Source of the DNA: Spinacia oleracea
Taxonomy: Eukaryota; Streptophyta; Magnoliopsida; Caryophyllales; Amaranthaceae
NCBI RefSeq assembly: GCF_020520425.1
Contig: NC_079487.1
Location: 113,184,141 to 113,248,140 of the forward strand
Direction of reading: 5' to 3'
Length of the DNA: 64,000 bases
The notes beneath the pieces were generated by a model, which saw only the letters and a program-made list of their open reading frames with translations, made no database searches and was not told the DNA's origin. Below, piece by piece: positions 20,780-32,430 of the stretch (the stretch's first letter is position 1; each line of letters opens with the position of its first letter). The position numbers were made by a program, and so were the translations under genes.

Positions 20780-23700
20780 TCAAAGCCATTCTCCAATATG
20801 CCTGATTCCCATAGCTGCAGTGTGCGAGTTGTGCTTCGCTTGCGGCAGAGGTTTAGTTAATGGATCTGATATGTTGTCATCAGTTCCAATTTTGCTTATC
20901 TCGACTTCTTTTCTTTCAACGAACTCTCGTAGAAGGTGAAATCTACGAAGTACATGCTTGACTCTCTGGTGGTGTCTAGGCTCTTTTGCCTGTGCAATAG
21001 CTCCGTTATTGTCACAATACAGGGCTATTGGTCCTTTAATGGAGGGGACTACACCAAGTTCACCTATGAACTTCCTTAGCCATATAGCTTCCTTTGCTGC
21101 TTCATGTGCAGCAACGTACTCCGCTTCAATTGTAGAATCCGCAATGGTGCTTTGCTTAGCACTTTTCCAGCTTACTGCTCCTCCGTTGAGGCAGAAGACA
21201 AACCCAGACTGTGATCTGAAATCATCTTTGTCGGTTTGGAAACTTGCGTCCGTATAGCCTTTAACAATTAATTCATCATCTCCACCATAGACCAGGAAGT
21301 CATCTTTGTGCCTTTTCAGGTACTTCAGAATATTCTTGGCAGCAGTCCAATGCGCCTCTCCTGGGTCTGACTGGTATCTGCTCGTAGCACTGAGTGCGTA
21401 CGCAACATCCGGGCGTGTACATATCATAGCATACATTATTGAACCAATCAATGATGCATATGGAATCCCATTCATTCGTCTACGCTTATCAAGTGTTTTT
21501 GGGCACTGAGTCTTGCTTAGAGTCATTCCATGAGACATGGGTAGGTAGCCTCGCTTGGAGTCCGCCATCTTGAACCTATCAAGCACCTTATTGATATAAG
21601 TGCTTTGACTAAGTCCAATCATCCTTTTAGATCTATCTCTGTAAATCTTGATGCCCAATATGTACTGTGCTTCTCCTAGATCCTTCATCGAAAAACATTT
21701 CCCAAGCCAAATCTTGACAGAGTTCAACATAGGAATGTCATTTCCGATAAGCAATATGTCGTCGACATATAATACTAGGAAAGCAATTTTGCTCCCACTG
21801 ACCTTCTTGTATACACAAGATTCGTCTGCGTTCTTGATGAAACCAAAGTCACTGACTGCTTCATCAAAACGTATATTCCAGCTCCTGGATGCCTGCTTCA
21901 ATCCGTAGATTGACTTCTTTAGCTTGCATACCTTTTTAGCATTCTTTGGATCCTCAAAACCTTCAGGTTGTGTCATAAACACAGTTTCTGTTAAAACGCC
22001 GTTTAAGAAAGCAGTTTTGACATCCATCTGCCATATTTCGTAATCGTAATATGCAGCGATTGCTAACATTATCCGAATAGATTTTAGCATTGCAACTGGT
22101 GAAAAGGTTTCATCGTAATCCACACCGTGGACTTGCCTGTAACCTTTTGCAACCAATCTAGCTTTGAAAACTTCAAGTTTCCCATCCTTGTCCTTTTTCA
22201 GTTTGAAAACCCATTTGCTTCCAATGGCTTGGTAGCCATCTGGCAAATCGACCAAATCCCATACTTGGTTTTCAGACATGGAGTCTAATTCAGATTGCAT
22301 GGCTTCTTGCCATTGCTTGGAGCTAGGGCTCGTCATAGCTTGTTTGTAAGTCGCAGGTTCATCACTTTCAAGTAATAGAACGTCATAGCTCTCGTTCGTC
22401 AAAATACCTAAGTACCTTTCCGGTTGAGATCTATATCTTTGCGATCTACGCGGGGTAACATTTCTAGATTAACCATGATTCTCACCAGATTCTTCTAAAG
22501 ATCTCTGAGTTTCATCCTGAATGTCATCTTGAGCATTCTCTAGAGTTTGTTGTTCGACTCGAATTTCTTCGAGGTCTACTTTTCTCCCACTTGTCATTTT
22601 GGAAATGTGATCCTTCTCCAAAAAGACACCATCTCGAGCAACAAACACCTTGTTCTCAGATGTATTGTAGAAGTAATACCCCTTTGTTTCCTTTGGATAG
22701 CCCACAAGGATACATTTGTCAGATTTTGGATGAAGTTTGTCTGAAATTAATCGTTTGACGTATACTTCACATCCCCAAATCTTAAGAAAAGACACATTTG
22801 GAGGCTTTCCAAACCATAATTCGTATGGAGTCTTTTCGACAGCTTTAGACGGAGCTCTATTTATAGTGAGTGCAGCTGTATTTAGTGCATGTCCCCAAAA
22901 TTCTAATGGAAGTTCGGCCTGACCCATCATTGACCTGACCATGTCTAGCAAGGTTCTGTTCCTTCGTTCCGACACACCATTCAATTGTGGTGTTCCAGGA
23001 GGAGTCAATTCTGATAGAATTCCACATTCTTTCAGATGGTCATCAAATTCATAGCTCAGATATTCACCGCCTCTATCAGACCGCAGTGCTTTAATCTTCT
23101 TGCCTAATTGATTCTCTACTTCACTCTGAAATTCCTTGAATTTGTCAAAGGATTCAGACTTATGCTTCATTAGGTAGACATAACCATACCTACTGAAGTC
23201 ATCAGTAAAAGTGATAAAGTAGCTGAAACCACCTCTAGCATTTGTACTCATTGGTCCACATACATCTGTATGGATTAAACCCAATAGTTCATTTGCTCTT
23301 TCTCCAACTTTAGAGAAAGGTTGCTTTGTCATTTTGCCAAGTAAACATGATTCGCATTTACCATAATCCTCTAAGTCAAATGGTTCTAGAATTCCTTCCT
23401 TTTGAAGTCTTTCTAAGCGTTTCAAGTTTATATGGCCTAATCGACAATGCCACAGATAGGTGAGATCTGAATCATTCTTTTTGGCCTTTTTGGTATTTAT
23501 GTTATATACTTGTTTGTCGTGATCTAATAAATAAAGTCCATTGACTAATCTAGCAGATCCATAAAACATCTCTTTAAAATAAAACGAACAACTATTGTCT
23601 TTTATTAAAAAGGAAAATCCCTTAGCATCTAAGCAAGAAACTGAAATGATGTTTTTAGTAAGACTTGGAACATGGAAACATTCTTCCAGTTCCAAAACTA

Positions 23701-24694
23701 GCCCGGAGGGCAACGACAAATAGTAAGTTCCTACAGCTAATGCAGCAATCCGTGCTCCATTTCCCACTCGTAGGTCAACTTCACCCTTGCTTAACTTTCT
23801 ACTTCTTCTTAGTCCCTGTGGATTGGAACATAAGTGTGAGCCACAACCTGTATCTAATACCCAAGAAGTTGAATTAGCAAGTATACAGTCTATAACGAAA
23901 ATACCTGAAGATGGAACGACTGTTCCGTTCTTCTGATCTTCCTTTAGCTTCAAGCAATCTCTCTTCCAATGCCCCTTCTTCTTGCAGTAGAAGCATTCGG
24001 ATTCAGAAGTGGGTTGACTGACCTTCCTCTTTACAGATTTGGCGCCAGTTTGCTTAGTTGGGCTGGCCTTGTTGCCACCTTTCTTAGCATACCTCTTCTT
24101 TCCAGATTTCTTGAACTTGCCCCCACGCACCATAAGCACATCCTGCTTATCACTTTTGAGCGTCTTTTCAGCGGTCTTCAGCATACCGTGAAGCTCAGTG
24201 AGCGTTTTGTCCAGACTATTCATACTGTAGTTCAGTTTGAACTGATCATACCCGCTATGAAGAGAATGGAGGATGGTGTCTATAGCCATTTCCTGAGAAA
24301 ATTGCTGATCCAGCCGACTCATATTCTCAATGAGTCCAATCATTTTGAGAACATGTGGACTTACGGGCTCGCCTTTCTTAAGCTTGGTCTCAAGAATTTG
24401 CCTATGAGTCTCGAATCTTTCGACTCGAGCCAGATCTTGGAACATGTTCTTCAACTCACTGATGATTGTGAAAGCATCTGAGTTGATGAACGTTTTCTGC
24501 AGATCCGCACTCATGGTGGCGAGCATTAGACATTTCACATCCTTGTTGGCATCAATCCAACGATTGAGGGCTGCCTGAGTGACCCCGTCGCCTGCGGCTT
24601 CGGGCATCACCTCATCTAGGACATACTCCTTTTCTTCCTGCATAAGAACTATTTGCAAGTTCCTTTGCCAGTCAAGGAAGTTTTTCCCGTTCAA
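20780..24694 (-). other. Copia polyprotein region of the Angela element
   Basis: Domains in order on the minus strand: gag with a CX2CX4HX4C knuckle (CFYCKKKGHWKRDC), protease (WVLDTGCGSHLC), integrase with an HHCC-type head (WHCRLGHINLKR, CESCLLGK) and DDE core (IHTDVCGP, LRSDRGGEY), reverse transcriptase with LVLYVDDILLIG, and RNase H (IALYCDNNGAI, the end reading DPLTKPLPQAKH). The order protease-integrase-RT-RNase H defines Copia. It is a fossil or near-fossil; at least one break is evident, and no host function is suggested. Confidence 0.9.
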
Positions 24695-27540
24695 CTTCTC
24701 CTTTTCGAGAATTTATCGAATGTTGAATGAATTGTTGTTTGCCATATTAAAAACTACAATTGAAAAGAATAAACAAATAAATAACCATTCACAGTTTCTC
24801 TTAATAAACTTAAATTCTAGCATACATGCATAATTCAATGTTTATTAAGCATTTTATTCAAGTTATGTGTTCCGGCAGGTGTGAATAAAATGATTCCAAG
24901 ATCCTAAAATCATTGAAGAACTAAGCACAGTTTGTCGACTTAATCCTAGAACATCTTAGGTAAGCAAAAGCCTTTTGCTAATAGTCTAGAAACTATTCTT
25001 GGTTGATAGGTACGTCTAAGAACTTATTAGGTAAACCTATCGATTTTGCCACGACATAAAAGGACTCCTTACTTATATCGTTGAGTTTCACCAAAACTAA
25101 CATGTACTCACAATTATTTGTGTACCTTGCCCCTTTAGGACCAATAAGTAACACCTCGCTGAGCGAAAACTATTACTAGATTGATGTAAAGGATATCCAA
25201 GCAGGTGTATATTTTGGCATGGCACCTTTTAACTCAATTTTTAAGTTTGGAACTTAAGGCTCTTACTATGTTGGTTAGATTTTAAGTGAACTAAAATCCT
25301 TAATCATGCAACATAATCAAGCTTTTTGATCTCATGCATTTTAAGACATATTTAAAAGCAATAAATAACTTAAAACATGCATAAGATAAATGTGATCTAG
25401 TATGGCCCGACTTCATCTTGAAGCTTTGACTTCAAAGTCCGTCTTGAAAATCTCCGTGGGAGGCACCATTTTCTTCAAATAGGATAAGCTATAACTAATT
25501 ACAACTATTTGATGGTTCGCAGACCATATTTGAATTGAAAAATAACTTTGGTTCTTTAGACCAATTACATTCAAATTAATGGTACGCAGACCATATTTTC
25601 TATCCTATTTGGGCCATACTAGTCACTTCATAACCTGCAAAACAGTACATATACAATATATACCATTCACCCATTCATTATCATGAATGGCCCACTTAGC
25701 TGGTTAGTAAAACACATTATGCATCACGTAAATATTTGCAGCAATTAATCAAGGGCACCAATAATCTACCAATTATTCAGTCCTTATTAATTCTAATCAA
25801 GTTGTTTTAACCTTAAGGATTTGTAGACCTAATCAAGAGTTTATGACTAAAAAGCGCTCCCACTTAAACCAATAAATTCATATGCTTTACTAATTTTAAA
25901 CATAAAAATGTATTTCTAGTCTAACCGGAAACATACAATTTTAATTAAAATTTAAAGCTCATATAAGTTTATAATTGAATCCAAAAAGTTTAATTTAATT
26001 TCAGTCGTTATTTAAATTAATTCATGATTTTAATTTTAGTAAAATAATTAGAATAAATAAAATTTATTATAATTACAATATTCAAAATTAAAATCCAAGA
26101 AAATAATTTAAATTATTAATTTTAAAATTAATTAAAATTACGTGAACTGAAATTTTCAAATTAAACATTCAAAACGATCTAATCGTAACGCAAACACCCT
26201 ACGCATTGCACGTCCATGGGCCGCACGCATACAGCCATTGCTGGCCATATGCGCGCAGCTCATGCGCTCGTCGCATAGCTGCTGCTCTACCAATCGCAAG
26301 CCATCGCACGCTGTGGTGCTCGCTGCGCGCGCGCCAGCGCTCGTCGCACGCGAGCCATCGCTCGCAGTGGGCGCTCCCCAGCGCTCGCTGTGCGCGCGAG
26401 CCATTGCTCGCTGTGCGCGCGAGCCATCGCTCGCTGTGCGCGCGAGCCATCGCTCGCTAGGCGCGCGACATCGCTCGCTGTGCGCGCGAGCAACGCTGGG
26501 CGCAGCGCTCGTGGCACGCGAGCTTGCGCTCGCTGCGCGCGAGGCTGCGCGCTCTTGCGCGAGGCAGTGCGCGTTGTGGCGCAGCTCGCTTGCTGCCCAC
26601 ACGCGACTGCCTTGGCTTGCCTTTCGCCCATGCCCATTTGTTCATAGCTCGTGGCACACGACACAAAGCAGGGCTGCTGCCTTGTGCTCGTGCACTACGC
26701 CCTTGCTCATTGCATTCGTGCCGCACGGGCGACGAGCTCCCTTGCTCGTCGTCGCATGCCCGCACTATACAACACCCCTTAAGGGTAACATGAAGCGTCC
26801 ATTGCTTTGTGCGTGCAAGTTTTATGAACGAATCGTATAAAAATTTAAAATTTATATTTAAAATTAATGACAAATTAATAAATAATATTAATTTCATAAT
26901 TTTAGGGCGAAAAATCGAAAATTTATTATTCAATTGATTTCCGATTTACATGGATTCAAGTCTAGGTCATAAAAATTTAAAATTTATCATAAATTTACAA
27001 TTTTTATGGTGGTTTTTAATCATAGGTTTCTGATTAAATTATAATTAATTATGAAAATCAAATTAATTCTAAATTATTCTAATTTTCAACAAATTAATCA
27101 TAATTACAAATTAGATTGCATAATTAACAAGGCTAGGCATTCAAACTTGTTAAACATATGCAGTAGGTCAATCAAAAATTCAAGATTTATCAACAAGAAT
27201 CGCAAATATTTAATTTAACATCTTAAATTTACAAAATTTTGCATTCGAAAAACTAAAACCTTCGAAAAGTCATAGTTAGGCTTCGAATTTGAGAATTCTG
27301 GGTTCGGCACAAAAATACTAATTACAAAATTTTAGAATGCCTTTTACATGCGAAATTGACACAAAAATCACTCGATTTGTATGAGTAACGAAGAAACTGC
27401 CGAAAAACTGCGTACGTATAATTAAATAAACGCAATTTGCAATTAATTAACAATTACGAAAATTAATCACCCCTTTTAATTCTTGCAAATTTGTAATATT
27501 TAACCATGTTTATGCAAATTAGATTATGAAAATAATAAGG
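24695..27540 (-). other. leader of the Angela element with a GC-rich tandem block
   Basis: About 2.85 kb between the primer-binding site and the coding region. Most is AT-rich, but 26196-26790 is strongly GC-rich and built from degenerate units of about 23 bp such as GCGCGCGAGCCATCGCTCGC (clearest at 26386-26495). The many Ala/Arg-rich frames seen there on both strands are by-products of the repeats. Long untranslated leaders are usual in the BARE/Angela lineage. Confidence 0.75.
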
Positions 27541-27555
27541 GGCTCGTGATACCAC

Positions 27556-28989
27556 TGTCAGGTTATGATACATATGATATTACATAAATCATGCGGAAAC
27601 AACCATTAACCCAGGAATACATATTATTTACACATAATCATATAGCATAATTTAGATGCATACTCTTTGTTGCGTGCCTTCCCTAGCTGCGCCCGAACCG
27701 AACAAGAACAAGTCTTTAGGACTCCAAGTGTCGTCCCTCCGTAGATAGTCCACAGCACGTCCGGATCCGCCTTAAGATTGACCAACTAGAATCGCCCTTA
27801 AGGTACTAGAATTTTCGGCACTTTTGAGCAAGATGTGTGATTGAATTTTTCTCTCAAAAACTCACTTTGAATACTTTTAAACTCGTTATAAATTGTGAAC
27901 CCAGGCCACATATTTATAGGGGTATGGAAAGGGAATTGGAATCCTATTCAGATACAAATTAATTAAACCTAGAATCCTACAAGAACTCTAATTAATTAAT
28001 TTATCTAATAGAATTAGGAATTTAATCATTAACCGAACTCTGCATGTTTTAGGAATCGTGCATGAACACAAACACTCACGCACACACACACGGCAGCCAC
28101 GATGGGCCGCCCATGCGCGTGCGTGCGAGCAGCAGCCCACGCAGCGAGGCCTACGCGAGCTACAAGCCCACGTAGCTCCTGCGCGCGCTGCGCGCGCTGT
28201 GCGCGCTGCCTCGGCCTGCTGGGCCTGGCCTTGCGCTGGGCCTGGCGTGGCCTTGGCTGTTCGTGTGGTGCGCTTGGCTTGCTGGGCGATGGCCTGGCTT
28301 CGTGCTGGGCCCTCGTCCGGCAGGCCTCGTCCGATGCTTATTCGTACGATACGCTTCCGATTAAATTTCCGATTCCGGAATTTATTTCCGATACGAACAA
28401 TATTTAATATTTCCGATTCCGGAATTAATTTCCGTTTCGAAAAAATATTTAATATTTCCGTTTCCGGAATTATTTTCCGATTCCGATAATATTTCCGATT
28501 CTGACAATATTTCCGTTTCCGGCAATATTTCCGATTCTGGCAATATTTTCATTTCCGATAATATTTTCCGATAAGTACCATGTTTCCGTTTCCGGCAACA
28601 TCTACGACTTGGACAATATTTATATTTCCGATACGATCCATATTTCCGTTTCCGGTAATATCATCGTTTTCCGGAGTATTCATTTCTTGCCTGTGACGAT
28701 CTCAGCTCCCACTGAAACCAAGATCCGTCGATTCCGAATATTCATAGATGGAGTATTTAATGCCATTAAATACTTGATCCGTTTACGTACTATTTGTGTG
28801 ACCCTACGGGTTCAGTCAAGAGTAAGCTGTGGATTAATATCATTAATTCCACTTGAACTGAAGCGGCCTCTAGCTAGGCATTCAGCTCACTTGATCTCAC
28901 TGAATTATTAACTTGTTAATTAATACTGAACCGCATTTATTAGACTTATCATAGAATGCATACTTGGACCAAGGGCATTATTTCCTTCA
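27556..28989 (-). repeat. 5' LTR of the Angela element
   Basis: 1434 bp, nearly identical to 18482-19915. The TATA box lies at 27911-27920 (minus), giving about 0.33 kb of R-U5 before the primer-binding site; U3 holds the TTTCCG repeat array (28361-28680). Confidence 0.93.
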
Positions 28990-29050
28990 ATATTCAAGTC
29001 ACATACTATCATTCTGGTGAACTTCAGGTCACTTACTATCATGGTGAACG

Positions 29051-29205
29051 TGTTATGAAATTAAGGAGAAAGGGGGAGAGAGGAAGAGAGAAACTGGCGG
29101 TTATCATCTTATTCCAATCAACATAATATGTACACGTACGTACATTATATAGGATAATGATGCCAGGGGTATAATGGGCATCCACAATACAATATATTTA
29201 TAACA
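29051..29205 (-). repeat. 5' LTR of the short-LTR element
   Basis: 155 bp partner of 16089-16242, with about three differences. The sequence just inside it is the short repeat array rather than an obvious initiator-Met primer site. Confidence 0.85.
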
Positions 29206-30290
29206 ACACATTAGTAATTAATAATTAATATAATGGAGTTGTGGATTTTTTGGCTTTTAGTAATATTAATAGTATTTTTTTTTTGATTAATAGTAATACT
29301 AATAGTAATTGTGTCTATCGTTTATACGGAGTCCGTAACATTATTAGTATTAAAAAAAAAAAAAAACCTTAGTAGTATTAGCAGTAATTGTGCGCAATAT
29401 TCAAAGTAACACCATTAACATACAAAAGTAACTATAGGAAAATATTAAAGTAATATCCTAATATTTTAAGGGAATAAGTAGCTTGATTAAAAGTTACTCT
29501 TCTAAAACTATAAAAGTAACTTAGAGATTATAAATAGACGTAACCAATTACAAATAGAAATAATCCTTAACAATTAATAGTAATGTCGTGTCTATTGTTT
29601 AAAAGTAACATCATTAACATACAAAAGTAACCCTAGTATAACATTAAAGTAACGCCCTAATTTTTTAAGTAACTAAGTAGCTGGATTAAAAATAGTTGTA
29701 TTAAAACTATAAAAGGAACTAAAATTACAAATAAAGGGTTTTTTGTTATGTGGGAATGCAATTTTGGGGAATAGAGAGTGATATTAGAATGAGAATTTGT
29801 GGGCGGGAATTCCTTGAAAAATTTCCCATTCACTTGTTTGGGAAGTGATGGGAAATAGATTGGTAATACATCACAAAATTACGCAAATACGCATACAATA
29901 CAACTCATCTTGCTTACTCATAAATGGCATTTTGGACATTTTTCTCTTTTCTCAATTCCCAACCCCTCCCTAGGTAATAAAATCAAGGGCATTGACCCTA
30001 CCATTTTCCATTCCCAAAGCCATGCTCATTTCCCATTCCCACTTAACAAAATAACAAACATGAGAAATGGAGCAAGATAGGGAAATAAATTCTCATTTCC
30101 ATCCACATTTCCCATTAAACAAACACCCCAATATAAATAATCCTTAAAAATATTAGTAGTGATTGTGTCGAATGTTAAAAAGTAACATCATTAACATGCA
30201 AAAATAATCCTAGTAAAACATTAGAGGCGTCCTGATGTTTTATAATTTAAAGTTACTTTCTAATATTTTATATGATAAATAACCCCTTAA
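29206..30290. repeat. tandem AT-rich repeats of about 0.2 kb, interrupted by a MITE
   Basis: Three diverged copies of a unit with the landmark words AAAGTAAC, CATTAACATACAAAAGTAAC and AAATAATCCTTAA (about 29395-29580, 29600-29735 and 30130-30290). The third is separated from the second by the MITE at 29736-30129. No coding potential. Confidence 0.6.
29736..30129. mobile_element. MITE-like element with GGGTGTTTGTT-type ends
   Basis: About 394 bp, beginning GGGTTTTTTGTTATGTGGGA and ending in the imperfect inverted partner CCCATTAAACAAACACCCC. It is inserted inside one unit of the AT-rich tandem repeat. The end motif resembles Tourist/Harbinger-type or hAT-type MITEs; the target duplication is unclear. 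Confidence 0.55.
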
Positions 30291-31591
30291 TTATATGTGA
30301 AAAAAGAGGAAGAAGAATGTGAAAGATTTAACTTGCGGCTATCATGAATCGATCTTGTGACCACATTGGCGCAAAACTGTATTTAGGACTAGGCACCACC
30401 AAAACAATCACCATTTAAATGTTTATTGATGGAGATTGTAGCCATTTATTATAATAATTGTTTTCAACGATTATAGGCCGCACAAATTATCATCAAGTGT
30501 AAACGCGCCACTGACGGTGTGGCGCGCCACACATCAGATTTGATGCTTCGTATTTGATATGTGTATATAAAGATATGACGTGTTAATGAACAATGTCTTA
30601 GAAGTAAACTAGGTTAGATGTTACTAAATTAATTTGTTTACAGAGTATTATTAATTACTCGTAAACAATAATTTACAATCGAGAAATATTTTTATTGAAA
30701 TAAAATTTATTTGTATTTGTTATGTGTGGTTGAAAAAAATATATGAGATAGAGATAAACGTAACGATATATTAAATTTTAAATTTGTGTAACCAAAATTC
30801 TTCGTCGTTCTCCACTTGGCGAACCCGCCATAACATATGACATCTTATCCAAAACAAGAGAGCTTTCACCCAACCTCACTCAAGGTAATGGCCTGAGCGA
30901 GTCCAAAAAAATTGCTATATCGTGGTACTTAACAATAATGGTTATCGAGCTATCGAGAATCACTTCAACAATCAAGGTGTTGAGAAGTCGAAAATTCAAG
31001 TGGCCGGAGCTGAAGCAGCTACTCTCGAAGCTTCCTGACTTCATGCTCGCAAATATAAAAGCGCTTATTTGTAGGTTTTTTTTTATTAATGAGAAAATAA
31101 AAAGAACAATTCAAACAAAATCAGAAATTAATGAAAATAAATGAAAAGTAAGAGTTGGGAATTTTACAATGAAGCTTCAAAAATCAAGATTGGAGAATCC
31201 CAAACATAAATTAACAATCAATGAAGTTTCTTGTCTTTCTCTTTGGAATAATTCAGACTATTTTTGTTCAAAACTAAGGTAAATAAAAAATCCCTGAAAA
31301 AGCTTTAAATAGTCTCATAAAAAGAAGTTAGCGCCAGGTTCGCCCGAACCATGAAGAAATTCGGCCAAACCTAAGGGTAAGTTATGCCGAACCGTGACAG
31401 GTTTGCCTGAAAGTAGCAGGAATCAGGAACTCTTCATCACTTAAGTTCGCCCAAACTTGAGGGTTAGTTCGGCCGAACATGGGGTTAGGTTCGGCCGAAC
31501 CTAGGTGGATTCGTCCGAAAATAAGGTCAAAACGCTACCCTTAATTTACCTTAAACGTTACCGCCGAACACGCCCTATATAATACAACATA
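30291..31591. other. intergenic DNA with palindrome clusters
   Basis: No gene is seen. Two features stand out: a 16-bp perfect palindrome GTGTGGCGCGCCACAC (30517-30532), and a stretch (31325-31530) with recurring GTTCGGCCGAAC-like palindromic words. Confidence 0.55.
31325..31530. repeat. array of GTTCGGCCGAAC-like palindromes
   Basis: Words such as GTTCGCCCGAACC, TTCGGCCAAACCTAAGG, GTTCGGCCGAAC and the 18-bp perfect palindrome TAGGTTCGGCCGAACCTA (31486-31503) recur every 20-40 bp on both strands. The function is unknown; subterminal repeats of a DNA transposon are one explanation. Confidence 0.6.
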
Positions 31592-31906
31592 CTCCCTCCG
31601 TATTTATGTAAGGGATACACTTGCCTTTTTCGGCCGTATTTATTTAAGAGATACACTTGCCATTATTAGTAACTTATCAACCCCACCATCTAATTAAATA
31701 ATACATCTAATTTACCATATGACCCACCATCCTATTAAACAAATAATTTCATAAACTCACCCCACCTCCAAAATGACCTAGTCCCCACTTGTTTACTTAT
31801 TAAATATCTACCCAACCCCACTCGCTTTATTATTTTATTTTATTCAATTCTTTTTTTTAATACTCGTGCCCAACCAAAGGTATCTGTTAAATAAATACGT
31901 AGGGAG
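31592..31906. mobile_element. Stowaway-like MITE
   Basis: 315 bp between TA dinucleotides (31590-31591, 31907-31908), with inverted ends CTCCCTCCGTATTTAT and ATAAATACGTAGGGAG. AT-rich and non-coding. A duplicated word (GATACACTTGCC) follows the left end. Confidence 0.8.
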
Positions 31907-32141
31907 TAGTTTCTTTATCCTACTGACCTACTAGGACAATATTAGGAAACATAGTACTGCGACAATACTACAATAACTCAAATACTATGATATAGCTCAA
32001 AAATAATACTATGATATAGAATTACTTCATAATTAAAAACAGTTTATCGTTTTCGCTTGTGCTGATGTACGTCTTCCCTGTCAAAAAGTTGTACAATACT
32101 GCGTATTTGTCAAAGATAATATGCTATCCATTACATCTTTT

Positions 32142-32228
32142 GTTGAGGAGATCTAGTTTTTTTTTTTTTTTTTGAAAAGGAAAGGTACACAGAAGTTAGG
32201 ACAGTCTTCTCGTTGAGGAGATCTAGTT
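32142..32228 (-). mobile_element. small poly(A) retroposon insertion with 17-bp target duplications
   Basis: The word GTTGAGGAGATCTAGTT occurs at 32142-32158 and again at 32212-32228. Between them lie 53 bp: a run of about 15 T, then GAAAAGGAAAGGTACACAGA and 18 further bases. Read on the minus strand this is a short body with a poly(A) tail flanked by direct repeats, the signature of target-primed reverse transcription by LINE machinery (a truncated SINE or LINE or mRNA end). Confidence 0.7.
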
Positions 32229-32330
32229 GATAGTTCCTTAAAAATTGATATCAATTCTAAATTTTTAGTACACATATAATCATATAATGTGAATATCATC
32301 TTTGGTGTGTGCGGACAATGATGCCACATA

Positions 32331-32430
32331 TAATTCAACCAATTCTTTGAAACCTAATTCCCAATTCGAATTCCTAATTCAACCAATTCTATGAAACCTA
32401 ATTCCTTATTTGAATTCCTAATTCAAATTC
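32331..32430. repeat. 44-bp tandem duplication
   Basis: Units start at 32331 and 32375 with TAATTCAACCAATTCT and share GAAACCTAATTCC; a third partial unit follows at 32419. Simple local duplication. Confidence 0.7.

Larger units (their letters stand above)
18482..28989 (-). mobile_element. full-length Angela/BARE-type Copia retrotransposon
   Basis: 10,508 bp from LTR to LTR. Both LTRs are 1434 bp, and I count about five differences between them. The target duplication is ATATT (18477-18481 and 28990-28994). The primer-binding site TGGTATCACGAGCC (27541-27554, minus) resembles the initiator-Met tRNA complement, and the polypurine tract AGTGGGAGAC (19916-19925, minus) borders the 3' LTR. Parts in element order: 5' LTR, a long leader of nearly 2.9 kb with a GC-rich block, a gag-protease-integrase-reverse transcriptase-RNase H region (20780-24694), a 0.86-kb tail, 3' LTR. 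The integrase and RT read like the barley BARE-1/Angela lineage. It looks almost whole, with about one evident break in the coding part. With five differences and a rate of 1.3e-8 per site per year the insertion would be roughly 0.1-0.2 million years old. Confidence 0.93.
16089..29205 (-). mobile_element. short-LTR Copia-derived element, decayed, split by the nested Angela element
   Basis: Fossil LTR element with 154/155-bp LTRs (16089-16242 and 29051-29205) beginning TGTTATG and ending ATAACA, flanked by the 5-bp target duplication ACACA (16084-16088 and 29206-29210). A purine tract (CCAAGGGGGAG on the minus strand) borders the LTR at 16242, which sets the orientation as minus. The roughly 2.2 kb interior outside the nested element holds only eroded traces of Copia coding sequence (around 18000-18150, minus) with many breaks. 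Without the nested insertion it is about 2.6 kb. The two LTRs differ at only a few positions. Confidence 0.82.

Noticed and set aside
26156-26933. Ala/Arg/Ser-rich frames on both strands
   Set aside because: They overlap one another on both strands inside the GC-rich leader repeats of the Angela element; high GC removes stops by chance.
31325-31530. possible CRISPR-like array
   Set aside because: Plant nuclear DNA; the words are degenerate palindromes with no constant repeat or unique spacer pattern.
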